DNA of 64,000 bases from Ferrimonas kyonanensis DSM 18153 (GTDB taxonomy: Bacteria > Pseudomonadota > Gammaproteobacteria > Enterobacterales > Shewanellaceae), in contig NZ_AUDJ01000002.1 in NCBI RefSeq assembly GCF_000425405.1, positions 1 through 64,000 on the forward strand, in the 5' to 3' direction. The translations under genes and the position numbers were made by a program. How positions within the stretch are numbered: position 1 is the stretch's first letter; each line of letters begins with the position of its first letter. The notes beneath the pieces were generated by a model, which worked only from the letters and a program-made list of their open reading frames with translations, did no database searches and was not told the origin of the DNA. Shown here in pieces: positions 27,952 to 36,148 of this stretch.

Positions 27952-29204
27952 AACTCAATCCGGGCGCAGCAGCCTCCGCCGTCGATGTCGGTCAGGCTGA
28001 ACCGCCAGTGGTAGCGTTGGCACAGGTCTTCGACAATCAACAGTCCCAGGCCGTGGCCTCCGCAGTGGGTTTGATTCAATCCCGGTCCCTGGTCCCGCAC
28101 CTCCAGCGCTTCGGCGTCGACGCAGACCTTGACCTCGCCGGACTCAGTGGCGGCGATGGCGTTGCGCAGCAGGTTGCCGATGATCATCCTCACCACCGCC
28201 GGCTCGGCTTTAATCAGCGGCGCCTGAGTCAGGCTCAGCTGCAGGCCGACGTGCTTGTTGTCGGCCCCGGTTTGCTCATGTTCGATAATGGCCCTGAGCT
28301 CATTTTCTTCAAGGTGACGGGGCTCAAGATGATGCTCATTCTTTTCATAGCGCACCATCGACAGCAGTGCATCCACCATGGTCTGCATCTCTTCGGTGGC
28401 GGTCAGAATCCGTTTCTGCTGACGGCCGATAAACTCCGGTTTGTCGGAGTGGTTCAGCAGGTTGGCGGCGCCGCGGACGATGGTCAGCGGCGTGCGCAGT
28501 TCGTGGCTGGCGTAACGGGCGAATGCCTGTTCGCGGCGGATCAACAGATCCAGCTGGTGGCGGTAGGCATTGAAGGCGTCGGTTAGTTGCACAAACTCTT
28601 CTGCCGAAGATTCTGGCACACTCAGCGGCGTGCGGGTGTCGTTGTTCAGTGCCGCCAGTTGATCCCCAAGCTCTTTTACCGGCTGAATCAGGCGCACAGA
28701 CAGCAGGTAGACGATCACTCCGGCCACCAGCATGATGCCGATGGTGGCGGCGATGATCAGCAGATTGAGCAGCACGGTCTCCCGATCGGTCACCTCTACC
28801 TGCTCGGTTTTGGCAATCAGAATCAGCGGTTGGGTATGGCCGTGCTTCACAAACTCGGTGGTCAGCACGTAGATGGAGCCCAGATCGTCGTCGATCAGCT
28901 CCTCCAGGGCATGACCGGCAAACCGCAGCCGATCGGGAATGAAATCGGGTACGTCGTCGGTGTTGTCGTAGGCGAAGGTGATGCGATCGATCTCCAGCGG
29001 ACCGCTGGCGCCAGTGAGGTAGCGGGCGATGGCCACGTCTTTGGAAATCTGCAGCGACCGTTCGTTGACGGCATCTTCTCCCCAGTGCAGGGCGGTGTTG
29101 AACAGGCTCATCATGGTGAAGCTGATGCCAATGCTCATGACGAAAAATGCCGCCATCAACCGCGAGGTCATTGTGCGGACGTTAGAGAGTCGATGCCGTA
29201 TCAC
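27948..29204 (-). CDS. Sensor histidine kinase
   Basis: A 418-residue two-component kinase. Helix 1 about residues 14-35, a periplasmic sensor of about 110 residues, helix 2 about 145-170, HAMP, then ARYASHELRTPLTIVRG with the phospho-His and an ATPase domain (GNLLRNAIAAT, DQGPGL, GHGLGLLIVEDL). The sensor domain has no recognised family. It follows its response regulator gene (29201-29893) with a 4-bp overlap and converges on the HD-GYP gene, overlapping its last codon. Confidence 0.85.
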   Translation of the reverse strand: MIRHRLSNVRTMTSRLMAAFFVMSIGISFTMMSLFNTALHWGEDAVNERSLQISKDVAIARYLTGASGPLEIDRITFAYDNTDDVPDFIPDRLRFAGHALEELIDDDLGSIYVLTTEFVKHGHTQPLILIAKTEQVEVTDRETVLLNLLIIAATIGIMLVAGVIVYLLSVRLIQPVKELGDQLAALNNDTRTPLSVPESSAEEFVQLTDAFNAYRHQLDLLIRREQAFARYASHELRTPLTIVRGAANLLNHSDKPEFIGRQQKRILTATEEMQTMVDALLSMVRYEKNEHHLEPRHLEENELRAIIEHEQTGADNKHVGLQLSLTQAPLIKAEPAVVRMIIGNLLRNAIAATESGEVKVCVDAEALEVRDQGPGLNQTHCGGHGLGLLIVEDLCQRYHWRFSLTDIDGGGCCARIEF

Positions 29205-29893
29205 AGGCTGTCATCCAGTCGAAAACCAATTTTCGGTACCGTGACCAGCATGGCCCGGGCGAAGGGCTTATCCAATTGGTTGCGCAATTGATAGATGTGG
29301 CTGCGCAGCACATCGTTGCTGGGAGGCTGGTCACCCCAAATCGCTTCCGTCAGCTGGTCGCGACTGACCACGTCCGGTGCGGCCTGTGCCAGCACGTGCA
29401 GGATCTTAAAGGTGGTGGGGTTCAGTGCCAGCATCTGGCCCTGGCGGTGGGCCTTACGGGTTTTCTGGTCTACCTCCAGGTCGCCGACCGTCAGTTTGCT
29501 GGCGGCCAGAGTGCCGCGAAAGCGTTTTACCAGCGCCAGCAGCCGGGCTTCAAGAATGTCCAGGTCGAACGGTTTGGTCAGGTAGTCGTCGGCGCCCTGC
29601 TTAAAACCGGACAGGGTATCCTGACGGTTGTCCAGCGCGGTCAGCATCAGTACCGGGGTATTCTTGCCCTGGTCGCGCAGCCGCTGGCATACCTCGAAAC
29701 CGTCCATTCTTGGCAACATCAGATCCAGAATGATGGCATCAAAATGGGTCTCCAGCGCCAGCTTCAACCCCAGTTCGCCGTTGTCGGCGTAATCCAGTTC
29801 CACCTCTTTGGCTTCAAAAAAATCGAACAGGATGCCGGCAATTTCGCGGTTGTCTTCCACCAGCAGAATCTTGGTGTTGCTTAAATCTTCCAT
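29201..29893 (-). CDS. OmpR/PhoB-family response regulator
   Basis: A 230-residue regulator. Receiver domain 1-125 with Asp57 (AIILDLMLPRMDG) and the switch residues TALD and KPFD; winged-helix DNA-binding domain 130-228 (LTVGDLEVDQKTRKAHRQGQ, VSRDQLTEAIWGDQ, VTVPKIGFRL). Cognate kinase overlaps downstream. Regulon unknown; no palindrome cluster was seen upstream. First gene of a two-gene operon. Confidence 0.9.
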   Translation of the reverse strand: MEDLSNTKILLVEDNREIAGILFDFFEAKEVELDYADNGELGLKLALETHFDAIILDLMLPRMDGFEVCQRLRDQGKNTPVLMLTALDNRQDTLSGFKQGADDYLTKPFDLDILEARLLALVKRFRGTLAASKLTVGDLEVDQKTRKAHRQGQMLALNPTTFKILHVLAQAAPDVVSRDQLTEAIWGDQPPSNDVLRSHIYQLRNQLDKPFARAMLVTVPKIGFRLDDSL

Positions 29894-30052
29894 TGAGCGC
29901 CCGGATTTGTATCAGTGTGACTCAGTATGATGCCGTTGATGTGGATAAAATGTCGATGACAATTATTTCACGGCGGCTTCGGATAATGACGGTCATTCTG
30001 CAATGCCTGCGTGGCATTGGCACGCTAATTATCTGAACTTCAGGGGTGCAAC

Positions 30053-31057
30053 ATGCTGAAAGCCCGGCCTCAACAACGCCATCATGACCGGCCCATCGTG
30101 CTGTCGGTGATCATTCCCGTCTTTAATGAGAGCCAGGGACTGGCGTACACCCATCAGCGGGTGACTGAGGTACTGGATGCCATTGTGGAGCGCTGTGAGA
30201 TCATCTATGTGGACGACGGCAGCAACGACAACAGCTGGCAGCTGGTGCAGCAACTGCCGGAATCCAGCAGTGACCATGTGGGGGTCACCCTGAGTCGCAA
30301 CTTCGGCAAAGAAGCCGCCATGAGTGCCGGGTTGCAACAGTGCCGTGGTCAGGCGGTGATTCTGTTGGATGCGGATCTTCAGGACCCGCCGGAGCTGATT
30401 CCGCAGATGATGGAGGCCTGGCGCAAAGGCGCCGACGTGGTCAACATGAAGCGACGTGCCCGCCTGGGGGAGAGCTGGTTTAAGCGAATGACGGCGGCCA
30501 GCTTCTACAAGGTGATGAACTGGGCATCCGAGGTGCCGGTGCCGGAGAATGTCGGTGATTTTCGGCTGATGAGCCGCCAGGTGGTGGATCACATCAATCA
30601 GTTGCCAGAGCGCAACCGCTACATGAAGGGGTTGTTCGCCTGGCCGGGGTTCATGCAGGTGACGCTGGAGTTCGATCGCGATCCTCGCGCTGTGGGTGAA
30701 ACCAAGTGGAACTACGGCAAGTTGTTTGCCCTGGCGATGGACGGCATCGCCTCATTCAGCATTCGACCGCTGCGGTTGGCAACCTGGTGTGGATTGCTGA
30801 CCGCGTTGAGTGCCTTCCTGTACGGAGCCTGGGTGGTGGTTAAGACCCTGGCCTTTGGCGAGGTGGTGTCTGGCTACCCGTCGATGATGGTGGTGCAACT
30901 GCTGATTGGCGGCATTCAACTGTTGGCGCTGGGCCTCATCGGCGAGTACTTGGGCCGGGTGGTGATGGAAGTGAAGCAAAGGCCTCAGTATCTGATTCGT
31001 GAAGTCTCCCACCAAGAAGGCCTGGACACGGTCGTATCCCTTGAGGCGCGCCGATGA
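30053..31057 (+). CDS. Family 2 glycosyltransferase, GtrB/ArnC-like (polyprenyl phosphate)
   Basis: A 334-residue membrane enzyme. The N-terminal GT-A domain shows VIIPVFNESQG, IYVDDGSNDNSW and LDADLQDPPELI (the D-D-D-x-D metal/nucleotide motif), and VGDFRLMSRQ. Two C-terminal helices (about residues 240-262 and 276-300) then LGEYLGRVVMEVKQRP-type ending. Such enzymes transfer a sugar from NDP-sugar to undecaprenyl phosphate on the cytosolic face. The following genes overlap by 4 bp (GT39) and then overlap again (GtrA-type flippase): a lipid-linked sugar transfer operon. The sugar and final acceptor are unknown. Confidence 0.85.
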   Translation: MLKARPQQRHHDRPIVLSVIIPVFNESQGLAYTHQRVTEVLDAIVERCEIIYVDDGSNDNSWQLVQQLPESSSDHVGVTLSRNFGKEAAMSAGLQQCRGQAVILLDADLQDPPELIPQMMEAWRKGADVVNMKRRARLGESWFKRMTAASFYKVMNWASEVPVPENVGDFRLMSRQVVDHINQLPERNRYMKGLFAWPGFMQVTLEFDRDPRAVGETKWNYGKLFALAMDGIASFSIRPLRLATWCGLLTALSAFLYGAWVVVKTLAFGEVVSGYPSMMVVQLLIGGIQLLALGLIGEYLGRVVMEVKQRPQYLIREVSHQEGLDTVVSLEARR

Positions 31058-32469
31058 AAAACTGGATTTGTCGTAACCCGTTACTGACCGTTCTGCTGCT
31101 GGCATTGGCGGTGCGCTTGTTGTCCCTGGGGCTTTACCCGCTCATGGACACCACCGAAGCCCGCTATGGCTACATGGCGAAACTGATGGTAGACACCGGC
31201 AACTGGCTTACGCCCCAGTTTGATCTCGGCGTGCCTTTCTGGGGCAAGCCACCGCTGCATACCTGGATGAGCGCGGGTTCCGCCGCCATGCTGGGCATGA
31301 CCGAGTTTGCTTTGCGCCTGCCCCATTGGCTGGCTGGATTGGCGGTGGTCGGCCTGGTGGCCTGGATGGCGCGTCGACAGGGAGAAAACCCGCTGCTGGC
31401 GGCCATGGTGCTGGCGACCTGTGCCATCTTCAGTGTGGCTTCAGGCGCGGTCATGACCGACATGGCGCTGACCCTGGGGATGACGGTGGCGATGTTGGGC
31501 TTCTATCTGGGCTGGCAAGGCCACTATCGGGCCGGCTATCTCGGTTTTGCCGGGCTGGCCATTGGTTTGTTGGCCAAAGGGCCACTGGTGATCGTATTGA
31601 TGGGACTGGCGGTGGCGCCCTGGCTACTGATTCAACATGGACTGGGGGCATTTCGGGTGCTGTGGCAACGGTTCCCACTGTTGCTGGGCACCTGTGCCAT
31701 GCTGGTGATCGCCGCGCCCTGGTACCTGGCGGCGGAACAGGCCACACCCGGTTTTTTAAACTACTTCCTGGTGGGGGAACACTTCCTGCGCTTCGTCGAA
31801 AGTGGCTGGACCGGCGACCTGTACGGCAGTGCCCATGATCAACCTCGCGGCACCATCTGGCTGTTCTGGCTGGCGGCGGCCCTGCCTTGGTCGCTGATTC
31901 TGCCGCTGTTGTATCTGCGCGGTCGCCGCAGTCAGCCAAGTCGGCAACCGGCGCCATCGGGGTGGCGCAGCTTTCTGCTGTGTTGGCTGATCTCACCCAT
32001 GGTGTTGTTTACCATGGCGGGCAACATCCTGCCGGCCTACGTGCTACCCGGCATTCCGTCGCTGGCGCTGCTGTGTGCGTCGTTGGCCAAGGACTCGGAT
32101 CAGGCCTGGCTGGCTAAGGTCGGGGTCACCATGCCAGTGTTGTTGCTGGTGGCCACCGGGGTGTTAAACCTTAAGGTGGGGGATGAGCGCAGCGACAAGG
32201 CGCTGCTGGCCAGCGAGGCCAACCCGGCGTTGCCGCTGTTGTACTATGGCAAGCGCACTTTCTCTGGTCAGTTCTATTCCGATGGCCGCGCCCAAAAGGC
32301 GGATCTGGCCCGCCTGAATCAGCAACAGGGGCGCTACTCTCTAGTGATGCCGTCCAGCCAGTCCTGGCAGCAGCTGTCATTGCCGCGGCAGAGTTGTCGG
32401 GTGCAGACGGTGAAGCTGAAGCGTCAATTGTTGGAGTGTGGCCCCGATGCGCTGGCCAGCCTGGATTAA
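31054..32469 (+). CDS. ArnT-like family 39 glycosyltransferase
   Basis: A 471-residue polytopic enzyme (about ten helices) of the GT39/ArnT group. The first periplasmic loop has LMDTTEARYGYMAKLM, the conserved acidic site, and FWGKPPLHTWM follows. It would take the sugar from the undecaprenyl carrier made by the preceding enzyme and move it onto an acceptor in the periplasm, such as lipid A, O-antigen or a protein. ArnT itself is longer (about 550), so the target may differ. Start ATG 31054 overlaps the previous stop by 4 bp. Confidence 0.8.
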   Translation: MKNWICRNPLLTVLLLALAVRLLSLGLYPLMDTTEARYGYMAKLMVDTGNWLTPQFDLGVPFWGKPPLHTWMSAGSAAMLGMTEFALRLPHWLAGLAVVGLVAWMARRQGENPLLAAMVLATCAIFSVASGAVMTDMALTLGMTVAMLGFYLGWQGHYRAGYLGFAGLAIGLLAKGPLVIVLMGLAVAPWLLIQHGLGAFRVLWQRFPLLLGTCAMLVIAAPWYLAAEQATPGFLNYFLVGEHFLRFVESGWTGDLYGSAHDQPRGTIWLFWLAAALPWSLILPLLYLRGRRSQPSRQPAPSGWRSFLLCWLISPMVLFTMAGNILPAYVLPGIPSLALLCASLAKDSDQAWLAKVGVTMPVLLLVATGVLNLKVGDERSDKALLASEANPALPLLYYGKRTFSGQFYSDGRAQKADLARLNQQQGRYSLVMPSSQSWQQLSLPRQSCRVQTVKLKRQLLECGPDALASLD

Positions 32470-32851
32470 GTTCGCCCTAGTGGGGGGAACCGGTTTCGTG
32501 GTGGACGTGTCGCTGTTCAGCGCGCTGACACTGGGGTTGGAGTGGGGCCCTTACCCGGCCCGAGTGCTGGCCTTTCTGGCGGCGGCCTCGACCACCTGGG
32601 CCGGCAACCGCTGGTTTACCTTTCGCCAGCGTCCGCCGCAGGACGCCAGCCGTCAGTGGTTGAAATCCCTGACGGCGGCGCTGATGTCGGCGCTGCCCAA
32701 CTTTGCCCTGTTCTCATGGACTCTGACGCTGCTGAGTCCATGGTCGTTGGCCCCCTGGGCGGCACTGGTGGCCGGCATCGGTGCCGGCACCCTGTCGAAT
32801 TATCTGCTCAGCAGTCGCTGGGTCTTTGCCGAATCAGCGCGGTCGCCTTGA
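32447..32851 (+). CDS. GtrA family membrane protein (putative flippase)
   Basis: A 134-residue protein with four membrane helices (about 8-27, 38-58, 72-92, 98-118). ATG 32447 is preferred over GTG 32438 because GGAG at 32433-32436 is then 10 bp away. The signatures KFALVGGTGFVVDVSLF and GNRWFTF mark GtrA, which moves undecaprenyl-linked sugars across the inner membrane. It overlaps the GT39 gene by 23 bp, making GtrB-GT39-GtrA a complete three-part transfer system. Its 3' end overlaps the convergent GNAT gene by 18 bp. Confidence 0.8.
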   Translation: MRWPAWIKFALVGGTGFVVDVSLFSALTLGLEWGPYPARVLAFLAAASTTWAGNRWFTFRQRPPQDASRQWLKSLTAALMSALPNFALFSWTLTLLSPWSLAPWAALVAGIGAGTLSNYLLSSRWVFAESARSP

Positions 32852-33355
32852 CGGCCGTTTAGGTTGATACAACAGCAGCTCTTCCCCCGGGGTCAGTTCG
32901 ATGCTGCCCTGGGATTCCAGTCCCAACTTATCCAGAATCCGCCGCGAGGCCAGGTTGTCTTCTGCAACCACCCCCAAAATGGTGCCCAGTCCCAGAGCCT
33001 GTTGGCCGTAGATCATGATCGCTTCACAGGCTTCGGTGGCCAGGCCCAGGCCAAAGTAGGTATCGCTGATGGCGTAACCGATGTCCGGATGGTCGAGGCC
33101 GTCACGTTGCAGCAGGCCGGCGATCCCCACCGGGGTGCCGTTACTTTTCAGGCTCAGGTGGTACATGCCAAAGCCATGATCCTGGTAGCTGGCCATGGGC
33201 CCCTGACGCAGATGCTCCTGTGCCTGCTCCAGTGTGCGTACGCCTTTATCATGGATGCCGTCGATGAAGCTCTGCTGATTCAGTAGACTCAGGTAGAAGG
33301 GTGCATCGTCGACGGTTAACTTGCGGATTCTCAGTCGTTCGGTGTCCAGTATCAT
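32834..33355 (-). CDS. GNAT family N-acetyltransferase
   Basis: A 173-residue RimJ/RimL-type protein: ILDTERLRIRKLTVDDAPF at the start, a DIGYAISDTYFGLGLATEACEAI acetyl-CoA segment and DNLASRRILDKLGLES. The substrate is probably an amine of a small molecule or a protein N-terminus. No operon partner; convergent with the glycosylation operon. Confidence 0.8.
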   Translation of the reverse strand: MILDTERLRIRKLTVDDAPFYLSLLNQQSFIDGIHDKGVRTLEQAQEHLRQGPMASYQDHGFGMYHLSLKSNGTPVGIAGLLQRDGLDHPDIGYAISDTYFGLGLATEACEAIMIYGQQALGLGTILGVVAEDNLASRRILDKLGLESQGSIELTPGEELLLYQPKRPSRRPR

Positions 33356-33629
33356 CCGGTATACCCCTGATTGTGATGGACATTCAGACTAACCAGCGCC
33401 GGGATAATGAGCAAGACTCAAATACTCGAGTCCGATCCCACTTTCCGCTCTTTGTTGTGAGTATTGCGATAGCCGCTCTGGCATAAGTTAGCGGCGATTA
33501 ATCCTAAGCCGTTGCTGAAATCCCTAAAAAAATCGATATGATGGACGGATCTTGAAGGATCCCGACCACGGCCATTACGGCTGGGCCGAAGATGCGGCGC
33601 GAAGCGGGAATGGCAGAAAGGACTAAAGA

Positions 33630-35363
33630 GTGAAAATGGTGATGAAACCCCTGTTGTCGGCGTTGGTGGCGTTGCCGCTGATGCTGGGAGCGCAATCGGT
33701 TCAGGCTGATCAGCCTTCCATCTACAGCCACATGGATGTTGCCCATCCGGTGTGGGCGGCCAATGGCATGGTGGCCAGCCAGGAAGCGCTGGCCAGCGCC
33801 GTGGGGGTCGAGATCCTGCGTCAGGGCGGCAATGCCGTCGATGCGGCGGTGGCGGTGGGCTTTGCCTTGGCGGTAACTTTGCCGCGGGCGGGTAACCTGG
33901 GAGGCGGTGGTTTTATGCTGCTGCACCAGGCCGAGGGCAACCGTGATGTGGCCATCGATTATCGGGAGATGGCCCCGGCCAGGGCCCATCGTGACATGTT
34001 TTTGAATGAGCAGGGTGAGGCGGTGGCCAAACTGTCTCGAGAGCATGGGCTAGCGGTGGGGGTGCCCGGTACCGTTCGAGGGCTGGAACTGGCGTTGAAA
34101 AACTACGGAACCCTGCCGTTGAAACAGGTGATCGCTCCGGCCATTGAGCTGGCTGAAAAGGGGATTACGGTGACCCCGGATCTGAGCAGTTCTCTGCAGG
34201 GACTGAAGCGGCGCCTGTGGCAATGGCCCAGTACTCGCCCGGTGTTTTATCACCCGGACGGCAGTGACTACCAGGCCGGTGAACGCCTGGTTCAGGCGGA
34301 TTTGGCCCGCTCGTTGAAACGCATTGCCGAGCACGGCAGTGATGGTTTTTATAAAGGTGAAACCGCCCGCCAGATCGCGTTGTCGGTTCGCCAGGCCGGC
34401 GGTGTGATGACCGAGGCCGACCTGGCGGCCTATCAGGCGGTGGAGCGGCAACCGGTGCGGGGCCAATACCGTGGCTACGAGGTGATCTCCATGCCGCCAC
34501 CGTCATCCGGTGGTGTGCACATCATTCAGATGTTGAACATGCTGGAACAGCAGCCCATTGGTCGCATGGGGGCCAACAGTGCCCAAACTCTGCATTGGAT
34601 GGCAGAGAGCATGCGCCGCGCCTACGCCGATCGTAGCGAGTATCTGGGGGACCCGGACTTTACTCAGGTTCCGGTCGCGGGCCTGACCAGCCGTCGTTAT
34701 GCCAGGGCGTTGGCCGACACCATCAATCCCGAAAAGGCGACCCCGAGCAGCGACATTAAGCCCGGCAATCCGATTCCGTACGAGAGCGATCAGACCACCC
34801 ACTATTCGGTGGTGGACAAGTGGGGCAATGCGGTGTCCAACACTTATACCCTGAACTTCAGTTATGGCTCCGGTTTGGTGGCGCAAGGCACCGGCATTTT
34901 GCTGAACAACGAGATGGATGACTTTTCCGCCAAACCCGGCACGCCCAATGGCTTTGGCCTGATTGGTGGCGAAGCCAACGAGGTCCAGCCGGGCAAGCGT
35001 CCGCTGAGTTCCATGAGCCCGACCATAGTGATGAAACAGCAACAGCCGTTTTTGGTGACCGGCAGTCCCGGCGGTTCGAGAATCATCACTACCACCCTGC
35101 AAGTGATCATGAACGTCATCGATCATGGGATGAACGTCGCCGAAGCCACGGCGGCGTCCCGGATTCATCACCAGTGGTGGCCGGATGAAATTCGTGCCGA
35201 AAAAAGCCTGAATCCGGATACCAAGCGCCTGCTGGAAGCCATGGGGCATAAAGTGAAGGTGAAGGCTTCCATGGGCAGCACTCAGTCGATCATGGTTACC
35301 GAACAAGGGTTGCTGGGAGCGTCCGATCCTCGCCGTCGAGGGGCGGCAACCCTGGGTTACTGA
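33630..35363 (+). CDS. ggt: Gamma-glutamyltransferase
   Basis: A 577-residue periplasmic enzyme that cleaves the gamma-glutamyl bond of glutathione and related peptides and transfers the glutamyl group to water or amino acids. GTG 33630 (AAGGA 8 bp upstream) opens a signal peptide ending near VQA. The proenzyme is cleaved before the nucleophile Thr389 in QTTHYSVVD; the small subunit has LNNEMDDFS, PLSSMSPTIV and GSPGGSRI, all expected for substrate binding. RQGGNAVDAAVA and GNLGGGGFML in the large subunit are also typical. Single gene. Confidence 0.9.
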   Translation: MKMVMKPLLSALVALPLMLGAQSVQADQPSIYSHMDVAHPVWAANGMVASQEALASAVGVEILRQGGNAVDAAVAVGFALAVTLPRAGNLGGGGFMLLHQAEGNRDVAIDYREMAPARAHRDMFLNEQGEAVAKLSREHGLAVGVPGTVRGLELALKNYGTLPLKQVIAPAIELAEKGITVTPDLSSSLQGLKRRLWQWPSTRPVFYHPDGSDYQAGERLVQADLARSLKRIAEHGSDGFYKGETARQIALSVRQAGGVMTEADLAAYQAVERQPVRGQYRGYEVISMPPPSSGGVHIIQMLNMLEQQPIGRMGANSAQTLHWMAESMRRAYADRSEYLGDPDFTQVPVAGLTSRRYARALADTINPEKATPSSDIKPGNPIPYESDQTTHYSVVDKWGNAVSNTYTLNFSYGSGLVAQGTGILLNNEMDDFSAKPGTPNGFGLIGGEANEVQPGKRPLSSMSPTIVMKQQQPFLVTGSPGGSRIITTTLQVIMNVIDHGMNVAEATAASRIHHQWWPDEIRAEKSLNPDTKRLLEAMGHKVKVKASMGSTQSIMVTEQGLLGASDPRRRGAATLGY

Positions 35364-35739
35364 ATGGCGCGCGGGCAGGGGAGTCGCAGAACCGGATTCC
35401 CCTAACGCAATTTTTTCAAAAGTGTGACAAAAACATTGCTGTTCTAGGAGGTTTTTCGCACTTTAAAGTTGAATGTGAGTTTATGCACGATTTTGTACTG
35501 AAAATCCTTTTTTTTCTGGAGGCGAAACGGGGATAGGCGCACACTCCCCACCCGCAAGGATGCACACCACACAACCGGTTTCGGTTGTGCATAGATATTT
35601 CACGCACAAGAAGCTCCCTATCGGGGGCTTTTTGCTTTTCTGTCAGAAGCTAACATGACGCCCTGACGACACTCCCTTACTTCCACTTACACTTTTTTTT
35701 CATGCCTCAGGGCTACAATTCGCTATCGATTGCAACAAC
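35364..35739. other. Intergenic stretch with possible small RNA
   Basis: No protein is evident. It contains an inverted repeat (CACAACCG-like around 35573-35592) and the terminator at 35611, with a weak -35/-10 pair (TTGAAT about 35470, 18 bp, TTGTAC) ahead of them. An RNA of roughly 130 nt could run from about 35505 to 35635. It could equally be the ggt 3' region. No known RNA family was recognised. Confidence 0.3.
35611..35633 (+). terminator. Intrinsic terminator
   Basis: AGCTCCC-TATC-GGGGGCT stem followed by TTTTT. Ends either ggt transcription or a candidate small RNA. Confidence 0.65.
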
Positions 35740-36135
35740 TTGCTGAGTAGTGTCTTGAAACCTGGTCAAACTGGCGTCCGCCGTCTAATCCATGCCACCC
35801 GTTACTCCTGGCTCGGCCTGCGCGCCGCCTGGCGCTGTGAAGCCGCCTTCCGTCAGGAGGTGGTGGCTTTTCTGGTGCTGGGGCCTCTGGCTCTGTGGCT
35901 GCCGGTGTCCCCGGTCGAATCCTTGTTGCTGATTGGTGCTCTGGTGGCGGTGATGGTGGTGGAGCTGCTCAATTCTGCCATCGAAGCGGTCGTTGATCGC
36001 ATTGGCGCCGAATACCACTCACTGTCCGGGCAGGCCAAGGACATGGGGTCAGCGGCGGTGCTGTTTACCCTGATCATGGCGGTGGCCACCTGGGCCGTGG
36101 TGCTGCTTGGGCTGTTGCAAAAATACCAACAATAA
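35740..36135 (+). CDS. dgkA: Diacylglycerol kinase (prokaryotic DgkA)
   Basis: A 131-residue inner-membrane enzyme that phosphorylates diacylglycerol to phosphatidate with ATP. TTG 35740 is used as start; TTG 35755 is an alternative and no strong ribosome site is visible. Three helices (about 44-60, 62-80, 105-124). The signature E-LNSAIE-VVDRIG with KDMGSAAVLFTL is complete, and an amphipathic N-terminal helix is present (TRYSWLGLRAAWRCEAAFRQ). Its stop lies 13 bp before the phosphoglycerol transferase start, so the two are likely co-transcribed. A TACAAT -10-like box is at about 35714. Confidence 0.8.
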   Translation: MLSSVLKPGQTGVRRLIHATRYSWLGLRAAWRCEAAFRQEVVAFLVLGPLALWLPVSPVESLLLIGALVAVMVVELLNSAIEAVVDRIGAEYHSLSGQAKDMGSAAVLFTLIMAVATWAVVLLGLLQKYQQ

Positions 36136-36148
36136 CGGCGATAGCATC

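Noticed and set aside
30013-30030. Sigma-54 promoter before the GT2 gene
   Set aside because: TTGGCACG matches -24 and spacing is right, but the -12 box reads TTATC where TTGC is needed.
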